Positions 57,131 to 64,000 of a stretch of 64,000 nt of DNA are shown here, piece by piece (positions within the stretch are counted from its first letter, which is position 1; each line of letters opens with the position of its first letter). This DNA is from Holothuria scabra. Lineage: Eukaryota; Echinodermata; Holothuroidea; Aspidochirotida; Holothuriidae. The stretch lies in the NCBI GenBank assembly GCA_037179385.1, contig CM074181.1, positions 52,152,297 through 52,216,296 on the forward strand. Reading direction: 5' to 3'. A model generated the notes under the pieces. That model did no database searches. It worked only from the letters and a program-made list of their open reading frames with translations, and was not told the DNA's origin. The position numbers and the translations under genes were made by a program.

Positions 57131-57304
57131 GGCGAAACAATATATCTATCGCTTTCTACAGGGCTTCCAGTCCGAGCTAAGGACTGTTCTCAGTTGCTTG
57201 ACGAGGGCGTTGTAGTAAGTGGTGTTTATCAGATACAACCAGTGACCTATCCTCAGCCGTTTTATGTCTACTGTGACATGGAAACAGATGGAGGCGGATG
57301 GACG
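57131..57304 (+). CDS. FReD gene, exon 2 (start of fibrinogen C-terminal domain)
   Basis: A 174-base, 58-codon exon in phase 0 at both ends, between ...TTACAG and GTTCGT. It encodes AKDCSQLLDEGVVVSGVYQI, then a PFYVYCDMETDGGGWT segment. This is the opening of a fibrinogen-related domain: D-C-S-x-L-L-x2-G-x3-S-G-V-Y-x-I-x-P, then P-F-x-V-Y-C-D-M-x-T-D-G-G-G-W-T. The two Cys form the first conserved disulphide of the fold. A short linker precedes the domain. The protein is probably a secreted lectin-like protein of the ficolin/tachylectin/FREP type that binds acetylated or microbial glycans; that role is by family only. Confidence 0.92.
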
Positions 57305-57376
57305 GTTCGTCATTTCATCCTAATTTTGTTTTTCTTTATCGTTTACCACTAATTTTATATAACTAAATAACTACTG

Positions 57377-57409
<33 letters not shown>

Positions 57410-57798
57410 TGTTTTGATAGTCAATCGGGGACACATTTTTTTAACCATGAAAATGTGGATATCCCCACTTTGGGTGTATCGACACTTGACTAGGGGAGAA
57501 AACGATCATGTCCCCCATTTACTGGTACAACACAGATACACACACACCCATACCCAAGCCCATGGTTTGTCACCTAATGTTAGGTCCATCACATGGAAAT
57601 TGAGGAAAACTCCAAAATGCTTCAAACTTACTGGAGCACATCCTTGAAACGTGCGAAATTTAATTTCATGGCTAATTTTGCATTTGGCAAGTGGGTATAT
57701 CCCCACTTGCAGGTGTATCCACACTTGCCCGGAGGAAAAAGGCTCATGTCCCCGTTTTACACCAAAAACATCAGCACACGCACACAAACACAGTATAT
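57305..57798 (+). other. FReD intron 2, first part, with (CA)n
   Basis: Includes a (CA)n tract at 57377-57403 and two similar segments: GTGGATATCCCCACTTTGGG at 57452 and GTGGGTATATCCCCACTTGC at 57690. They form a degenerate direct repeat about 240 bp apart with shared GTGTATC.ACACTTG text. No exon is seen. Confidence 0.6.
57377..57403. repeat. (CA)n microsatellite
   Basis: Thirteen perfect dinucleotide units. Confidence 0.95.
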
Positions 57799-57948
<150 letters not shown>

Positions 57949-58071
57949 GCATATATGGGTCTGATCGGATTACTCGGGTATAACCCATCAATGCTACTAA
58001 AATCCTCTTCAAAGCAATTAGAGAAATTGTTAGGCCGGAATGGCCTGATCGGATTATTTGGGTTTATGTAA

Positions 58072-58989
58072 TCAGCAAGCTCGTAAGTCGCTCCTGGTGT
58101 TCAAGCCGAAAGGCGATGTGGTTTTGAGATTGAGTTCCCAGAAATTTTCTTTAGCTTTTCTAGCTTTGTCGGTCCATGTATCGTTTTGGTCGATAGCAAT
58201 GACCCGTAAACTTTTGATAGAATGATGAGGCAATTTGAAATGGTTAGCAACAGGTTGTTCAACCTTTTTGGTTTTAATTGCTGACCTGTGCTGTGTCATT
58301 CTCATTCGAAGAGTATTTTTAGATTCTCCGACATACTGCACACCGCATAAATTGCAGTATATGAGATAAATGACATTTTTGGAAGGACAATTAATTTCTT
58401 GTCTGATTTGGAAGGTGCATGCATTTTGATTGCTCTGGAAGTCTTTTGTGGAATCAACCAGGGCGCACGTCTTGCAGTTGGAAGGGCAAGGTGAACAACC
58501 AAAATTTTCGTTGTTTTCCTCGACTGGTGCTTTGTCCTGGAATTTTGCCCGAACCAAAATGTCCCGAAAATTTGAGGGCCGCTTGAAGGCAACAACGGGG
58601 GGTTGGGGAAAGATAAACCTTAGACGATCGGTGCTCTGAAGTGTGGGCATATGTTTTTTGATAAATTTGGCTAGTGGTGGTAGACCGGGATGGTACTCAG
58701 TTACCAACGGCACTCTGTCGGAATTGCGCTGACGAGTTTTGTACGTCAGAGTTTGCGAGCGAGGGGTTTCTTTTGCCTTTTTGATGGCATTTTCAATTGA
58801 ACCCCGAAAATACTGCCGGTTACGGGGGTAACCGGATAGTTCCTTTGCCCGAGTGTCAAAATCTGTTTCAGAGGAACAGATGCGTTTTATGCGGAGTGCT
58901 TGACTGTACGGAATGTTTTTGGTGCAGTGCGGAGGATGGCAACTGCTGGGTAGAAGGTAGTTGTGCTTGTCCGTTGGTTTGTTGAACAA
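58072..58989 (-). pseudogene. Penelope-like RT thumb plus GIY-YIG endonuclease
   Basis: The longest intact piece, 305 codons to the TGA-side stop at 58072. It opens in the RT thumb region ([18 protein letters not shown], then [14 protein letters not shown]), continues with a linker and a Cys-rich segment ([11 protein letters not shown]), and ends in the GIY-YIG nuclease: [20 protein letters not shown], then [10 protein letters not shown]. The motif is of the L-I-Y...Y-V-G form, with the conserved Arg and His after it. The apparent start is only a TTG inside the protein; the preceding RT core is in another frame. Cys pairs before the nuclease are seen in several Penelope-like lineages. Confidence 0.88.
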
Positions 58990-59135
58990 GTCTGTTTGAG
59001 TGAACCATTTTCTATGGTTACAGTGGTGTCCAGGAAGTGGACACTGGACCTGGAATGGTCGGCCGTAAATTTGATGGTGGGATGGAACGAATTGATGTTT
59101 TCAATAAAATTTTTCAGACTGTCTTCACCGTGGGG

Positions 59136-59447
59136 CTAGATCATGAAGATGTAGTCTTTGAAGCGTAACCAAGTTTGTGGTTTCAAATTTTGTCGAGACA
59201 GAAATTTTTGCTCCAAGTTGCCTATAAACAAGTTAGCAAATGAGGGAGCCATTTTGGTTCCCATGGCTGTACCATGAATTTGGAGGTAGTGGTGATCACC
59301 AAAGATGAGATTGTTGTTGGTCAGAATCAGATGCATGAGTTCGCCCAAGTCTTTCTTGGTGGGAGTTTTGCCCCAAATCGGATTGAAGGCGTTTGTGCAA
59401 GCGGAGATGACTTCCTCATTTGGTATGTTTGTGTACAACGAGGACAC
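59136..59447 (-). pseudogene. Penelope-like reverse transcriptase core
   Basis: Carries SSLYTNIPNEEVISACTNAF, then LTNNNLIFGDHHYLQIHGTA and MGTKMAPSFANLFIGNLEQK, the finger-to-palm motifs of Penelope-like RTs, and ends WLRFKDYIFMI followed by TAG. An active enzyme has two Asp before the I-F segment; here the second is Tyr and the next codon is a stop, so catalysis is lost. The upstream RT start is in a different frame. Confidence 0.85.
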
Positions 59448-59499
59448 GTCAACAGTGGCCAGAATTGTGTCCGACGGGAGATTTTTGATCTTCCCAATT

Positions 59500-59755
59500 T
59501 TGCGGTGTCATGAACGAAGGAGGGGAGGATTGGAACCAGGGGTTGGATAAGCAGGTCAACAAATTTTGAAATTTTTTCCGTGGCAGTCCCGTTTCCGGAA
59601 CTAATAGGTCTGCCCCGACTACCCATTTTGTGAATTTTGGGCAGAAAATAGAAACGGCCTGGTTTAGGATCTACCTGGAAGAGATTCGGGCCGGTTTCAG
59701 AGTCAATAGAGCCGTTGCGAACCATCTTTTGAACGGACGCCTCCACTTTCTCCAA
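59500..59755 (-). pseudogene. Penelope-like reverse transcriptase, N-terminal motifs
   Basis: Contains KPGRFYFLPKIHK, GRPISSGNGTATEKISKFVD and LLIQPLVPILPSFVHDTA, the first RT motifs of the family (F-Y-x-L-P-K-I-H-K, R-P-I-x-S). After VHDTA the frame shifts; the next frame supplies NLPSDTILATVDVSSLYTNI. Confidence 0.85.
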
Positions 59756-59811
59756 TTTTCGAAGTGGGATCTGAGACTAGAAGTCTGTAGTGGTCGGGGT
59801 TGCCAAGTAAT

Positions 59812-60645
59812 CTAAGGGCTTCCTCCCTGTAGAATTAAGTCCCCATTGCAAAAATCGCAGAGCCCTTGTCCGCCGGCTTGAAAAACAATATCATCACGAT
59901 GCGGTAGACTTCGAATGGCCTGACGTTCACTTCTTGTGAGATTGTCGCGGAAATCTGGGGAAGTGGTGTGGTTTTTCACATCCTCTTCAATGGCCGAAAT
60001 GAATGATTCCAGTTTCGGACAACGCCCCTTTGGTGGGTTCCAGGTGCTTTTCGGTTTAAATTGATACGAAATATCGTTGTCCGGTGGTGAATTTAGGCCG
60101 TCTTCGTCAGCACAATACTCGCGAAGGCGCAAGCGTCGGAAGAACGCTTTCATATCTAGCGATAATTTCTGCGTGTCAGTCTGCCTTGGTTTGGGGCAGA
60201 AATGGAGTCCCTTCGAGAGAATTTTAGTTTCTACTTCAGAAAGCTGACACGATATGGTTACAACCGAGGTGAAGGCGGTGGGAAGCTCGGTAACCGGTTT
60301 ACGAATAAATCTGCGAGACTTGCTTTTCTGAAAATTTGAAGTCACTTGATTTGAAGTGACAGTCACTTGGTTTGAAGTGACATGATCTCTTTGAAATTTG
60401 CGTTGTTGCCTAGAATTTAGAGTACGAGAGAGTGGGAGACAGTCCTGAGAGATAAACCGAAGCTTGTTTTGAAGCTCGAATTTGGGAAGCTCTCTTTTTA
60501 GCTTCCTGGTTTTGGAATCAATTTGGTGATTGACTTCATTGATGGTTTTCCCACAATTTCCAATTTGTACTTCCATCAGTCTGAGAGACGTTTTTCTGAG
60601 TATACCTTTCCAGTTGGCGTAGCTTCCACTGTCGGAGAGTGGCAA
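59812..60645 (-). pseudogene. Penelope-like N-terminal domain
   Basis: 277 codons with LSEVETKILSKGLHFCPKPR and YQFKPKSTWNPPKGRCPKLE, then an FISAIEEDVKNH segment and NLTRSERQAIRSLPHRDDIV. The ILSKGLxFCPxP and NPPKG...LE...I..E.D motifs are regular in Penelope-like and related invertebrate elements just before the RT. After RDDIVFQAGGQGLCDF the frame is wrong for the expected K-P-A-D-K-G-S segment, showing a frameshift. The start codon is uncertain; related sequence can be read upstream to about 60900. Confidence 0.8.
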
Positions 60646-61121
60646 GCCGGTAGGGACTTTAATTTAAAGCCCTTTCGGTACCGTATTGCTTGCTCGGTAT
60701 GTTTTATAGTTTGAAAGGTGATGTCGATACCTGACACGTTTTTCGCACAGGCGTCGAGGTAATTTGAAAGTTTCCAAAGTGCTCTCCACGGGTAGCAAGG
60801 TTGGATCAAAATTGATGCAGACAGTGAAAGAAATGTATAAACATGACGGAGAAACTGTAAAACAACGGTGCTACAGAATTGAAAGGCTGGATCTCCGAGG
60901 GGATACAAATAGCGGAAGGCTAGAATTTGGATAAATTAAACAGCCAAAAGGTTTGAAGTAGAGCTTTCGAGGAATACCGCCTCTTTATCAATACTTGGTC
61001 AGAGAATGACAAGGAGTGAGAAATTTTGGAAGCTTTTAAAGGTGTTGACAATGGTCTCACCTCTATTGCGACAGGATATTCCTTCTTAAGGCAATGGAGC
61101 AGGTTGATTGACCGGGAGGGT

Positions 61122-61378
61122 CTGATCGGATTACTCGGGTTTATGTAATCAGCAAGCTGGTAAGTCGCTCCTGATGTTCAAGCCGAAAGGCGATGTGGTT
61201 TTAAGATTGAGTTCCCAGAAATTTTCTTTAGCTTTTCTAGCTTTGTCGGTCCATGTATCGTTTTGGTCGAGAGCAATGACCTGTAAATTTTTGATAGAAT
61301 GGTGAGGCAAATTGAAATGGTTAGCAACAGGTTGTTCAACCTTTTTGGTTTTACTTGCTGACCTGTGCTGTGTCATTC
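61122..61378 (-). pseudogene. Upstream tandem copy of the Penelope 3' end
   Basis: Encodes [20 protein letters not shown] and the following ~55 residues to the same stop as 58072-58300, with few changes (for example Leu to Gln substitutions and no gaps). It stops abruptly at GTCATTC in the middle of the GIY-YIG domain, so the upstream unit is 5'-truncated. Confidence 0.88.
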
Positions 61379-61380
61379 AG

Positions 61381-62489
61381 TACAGGTCAGCATTTGCATT
61401 GTTGCAAACCATTTCAATTTTTCGCCATTTCAAAATTTTTTCGCCCCTCCTGGCGGCTTTATCAACTGTGTTATGGAAATCAACCGTTACATACAAACAA
61501 GTAAGAGTTGAATGCTACAATAGGGCGTAATATCACAAAAAAAGTTTCAAAGAGCGCACGTTCTCACATAGTAATTAATATGAAGAATGCGTAGAAAATG
61601 TTCCTCAGTAACATATCAAATATATATTTGGGTCGGGACTATTCTTTTAAGTCTTGTATAAGGAAATTCATCCCAATCTTCCGTTCATTTAAAGCTAATC
61701 ATGAAATAACTGTTTTTGGATTTAAACTTATCAGGGTTGTAAGCACCAGGGTTGTAATCTTCTTGGTGGAACTCGTGCCACATGTAGGCACTGCACAAAT
61801 TTTGTAACCTAGTAGAGTAGTTCCTCTGGCCTTGGATTTATTTTATTTACCTCCGAAGGGGCCTTTTGAGGTAAGCTATGAAATAATGCCTAAAAATAGA
61901 ACTTCTCACTCAACAGTTTCATGTCGCATGAGTAGACGATTCGTTATGTCTAACAAAACCTACCGTAGTGTCGAAGCAAAATGTAGCGACGCGGGCTTGA
62001 AAGAGTTGGGAGGGGCGTGGTATTGACCATGGTCCCTGAGTGCGTTAGGAATATAACCCAGTTTGCTTGACCTGTAAATTTAAATTGAACATATCTCCCT
62101 TTGTTAAATAACTCAAAGTTTTTATCTCTAAAGGGTTCTTGGGCTTCCTTTAAATTGTAATAGCATTCATTGCAGCTATTTTTGGTCCTTTTCGGTGATC
62201 TTGCATGTCATTAATTACACAAAACCAGAAATATTTAGTCATATTTTAGAGACTGAATATAGGGTAGAGATTTTATACCGACTAAAGCGGATAATGTTTT
62301 TTTTACAGAGAGAGCAAAGGTGCAATCTCGGTCCAAACAAAATGATTAGCTTTAAATAAAGTTTTGTTTAACTGTATTATGATTTTTAAGGTATTGATAT
62401 TCATGAAATCCAAATAGGTCTGCAGTGTCTGGAGGATGTGGGGCGTGGCCACAGTCCCCTAATCGATAGGATGAACAAAACGCTCCCTG
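61381..62489 (+). other. FReD intron 2, no feature recognised
   Basis: Frames of 60-72 codons lack domains and splice context. Confidence 0.35.
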
Positions 62490-62745
62490 GGGCATCGCGC
62501 GAGACCAAATGTTCCCCACCAAAAGTTCAAATGACAAAGGGTCTGCAAGACCGAAAAAAAAATCATTGAGAATGAGTCCGTGAGACCGAAAATTTAAATG
62601 AGAAAGGGTCCTTGAGACAGAAAGCAAGAAAACTTTCGCGAATCCGAAAATGTGAACGGGTACGTTAAAGTTAAAGGGTTAAATCGTCCCCTAAACCGAA
62701 AATGAGAACGGGTTCGCGATACCGAAGGTGAATAAAGGTCAGCGG
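62490..62745. repeat. Degenerate ~33-bp tandem repeat
   Basis: Iterations of GAGACCGAAAATGAGAA(A/C)GGGT with GAGTCCGTGAGACCGAAAAT variants, about six to seven units, and an inverted unit just beyond (ACCGTTTCTCATTTTCGGTC, 62768-62787). Confidence 0.65.
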
Positions 62746-63468
62746 GTTTAAATTTCTGTCGCACTAACCGTTTCTCATTTTCGGTCTTGTATGCACCCTA
62801 TTTCCGTTTTGGTGTCGCAAAATTTTGGCCCCTGTAAACCGGTTGTGACTTTCGTTCTCCCGGACTTCAGTCTCGCGGGCTGTAACCGTCTAATCCTTCT
62901 GTTTTTAAATCACCATAGAAGAAAAGGATCTTATGTGTGGAATTGCGCTGTGCACTGTTAGTGAATTGTTTGTGTGGTGGAATAATTTTTACCTTTATCT
63001 GCCGTAAAAGTGGCTCAGGTCCCTATTTATGTTTGTTTGGGCTCGACACTTAGATTTAGGCTTGTTGTTACATGTATTGCGCGAAAATAAGGGAAGCCGG
63101 TACTGTGTGCTGGGCATGTCTTGTGCAGGGAGTTGAAACTGAAACACGATGTGGCAACTTCTTGGTTTGTCCAATCCGCCGCGCGTACCCCCATTAGGGA
63201 GCTTTAGATTTCACGACGTGGACCTCATCTTTAACGAATTGACGTCAGCTGTGTCAATGCCGTTTCGAGCGCTACGCAAACTAACGCTATAAACCAAGTT
63301 GTTAAATCGCAGGGGCAACGCACTAGGTGACGTCATTACGTTGTTGAAGCTGCGTCCGCGTCGTCAAATTTAAAGCTCACTATTTACAGGGAGGCAACGC
63401 ATCACTTATTAGTGCCAGAAAGAACTATTTAATTGTTGTAATTTCTTTTCCGTGGGTCGTACATACAG
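62746..63468 (+). other. End of FReD intron 2
   Basis: No repeat or gene beyond the inverted minisatellite unit. It closes with a T-rich stretch and the acceptor CATACAG at 63462-63468. Confidence 0.5.
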
Positions 63469-63730
63469 GTCTTTCAAAGACGTTTGGATGGTTCTGTTGG
63501 ATTCTATCGTGGTTGGGCGGATTATAAAGTAGGATTTGGAAATATCAACTCAGAACACTGGCTCGGAAACGAAAAGTTGTTCTACCTAACTGCACAAGAT
63601 GTGTACGAAATGAGAGTGGATTTGGAGGATTTCGAAGGGGAGACAAGGCACGCTTTGTACGACACGTTTCGCATCGGTGACGATAAAACCTTCTACAAAC
63701 TGTTGTTAGGAAGTTATAGTGGCAATGCAG
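63469..63730 (+). CDS. FReD gene, exon 3 (central fibrinogen domain)
   Basis: A 262-base exon between TACAG and GTAAGG. Phase 0 at the start joins exon 2 as ...GGWT|VFQRR; it ends in phase 1 after 87 codons. It encodes VFQRRLDGSVGFYRGWADYK, then GFGNINSEHWLGNEKLFYLT and an MRVDLEDFEGETRHALYDTF segment: W-T-V-F-Q-R-R-x-D-G-S-V-x-F-x-R-x-W-x-x-Y-K, the F-G-x-E-H-W-L-G-N hallmark and the L-x-D-x-x-G-x-x-x-x-A-x-Y block. The Ca-binding loop and last Cys pair should lie in exons beyond 64000. Unusually, Asn-Ile-Asn-Ser replaces the more common Leu/Pro-x-x-Glu before HW. Confidence 0.93.
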
Positions 63731-64000
63731 GTAAGGTCACTTATGACGTTTGTTTGTTTAACATGCCATGAACGGTGTGAAATAAGAGGAAACAAGTTAG
63801 ATGTGGTACTAGTTCTGTATGTCAGCAGGCTGGCTTTGTCGGGAACGTACTAAAAATTGATATAATAGACATACGAACACAGGCCAGATACAAGTGGAAA
63901 GATTGTAAAACGTTCGATTAAAAAGACAAAACATGGGGAAATAAATCAATAAATAAATAAATAAATAAATGAATGAATGAATGAATGATTGAATGAATGA
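63731..64000 (+). other. Start of FReD intron 3
   Basis: Intron from the GTAAGG donor to the window edge, ending in an (AAAT)n/(AATG)n microsatellite. The gene continues to the right. Confidence 0.7.
63942..64000. repeat. (AAAT)n(GAAT)n microsatellite
   Basis: AAAT units change to GAAT units and run off the window edge. Confidence 0.95.

Larger units (their letters stand above)
57957..61380 (-). mobile_element. Penelope-like element with partial tandem copy (pLTR arrangement)
   Basis: On the minus strand a ~3-kb retroelement reads N-terminal domain (60645), reverse transcriptase (59755-59136), then thumb and GIY-YIG endonuclease (58989-58072). Immediately upstream (61378-61122) lies a second copy of its last ~257 bases in the same orientation, containing the GIY-YIG C-terminus, stop and CTGATCGGATTACTCGGGT tail. 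Head-to-tail partial copies like this are typical of Penelope-like elements. The tail motif occurs three times (57961, 58045, 61122). The 3' end borders a TA repeat. At least three frameshifts, a stop and a lost catalytic Asp make it inactive. Confidence 0.88.

Overview
The window is eukaryotic and gene-poor. Evidence: AT-rich sequence, spliced exons with GT/AG borders, SINEs with tRNA- and U2-like heads, LINE, Penelope-like (PLE) and PIF/Harbinger remnants, many short inverted-repeat elements (MITEs), and long TA microsatellites. Nothing resembles a bacterial operon. The mix of a fibrinogen-related (FReD) gene, Penelope-like elements, a foldback element with minisatellite arms and a candidate EFF-1/AFF-1-like membrane protein suggests a marine invertebrate, perhaps an invertebrate deuterostome such as a hemichordate, echinoderm or lancelet. 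That placement is inference; no diagnostic marker gene is present.

Only two host genes can be supported. (1) 29872-31578 (+) is a single-exon gene for a 568-residue type I membrane glycoprotein. It has a signal peptide, a Cys cluster, a Thr-rich stalk, one transmembrane helix and a four-residue tail. I suggest, without proof, a relative of the EFF-1/AFF-1 cell-cell fusogens. (2) A secreted fibrinogen-related gene (+): two certain FReD exons (57131-57304 and 63469-63730) and a likely signal-peptide exon 1 (39846-39956) whose splice phase fits. The gene runs off the right edge, and its introns of about 17.2 and 6.2 kb are filled with transposons.

Layout. 1-10 kb: dispersed repeats, MITEs, a tRNA-Glu-type SINE with 13-bp target duplications, and a U2-snRNA-like SINE. 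10.1-12.8 kb: a 2.65-kb insertion that is mostly a near-perfect palindrome, sitting inside a MITE. 13-29 kb: several MITE families, one nested in itself, and a 5'-truncated Penelope tail between two TA repeats. 29-32 kb: the membrane-protein gene. 32-39 kb: repeats, including an array of about 149-bp units ending in a 67-bp palindrome. 39.8-57.1 kb: FReD intron 1, with a 1.9-kb foldback element (45.2-47.1 kb), a LINE in inverted-plus-direct halves (47.7-48.7 kb), a piggyBac-type MITE, tetranucleotide repeats and a nested PIF/Harbinger complex (53.3-56.8 kb). 57.3-63.5 kb: FReD intron 2, with a nearly full-length but dead Penelope-like element preceded by a partial tandem copy.

All transposon proteins seen are broken by frameshifts, stops or lost catalytic residues. 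Most other open frames lie in repeats or show no recognisable family and were left out.
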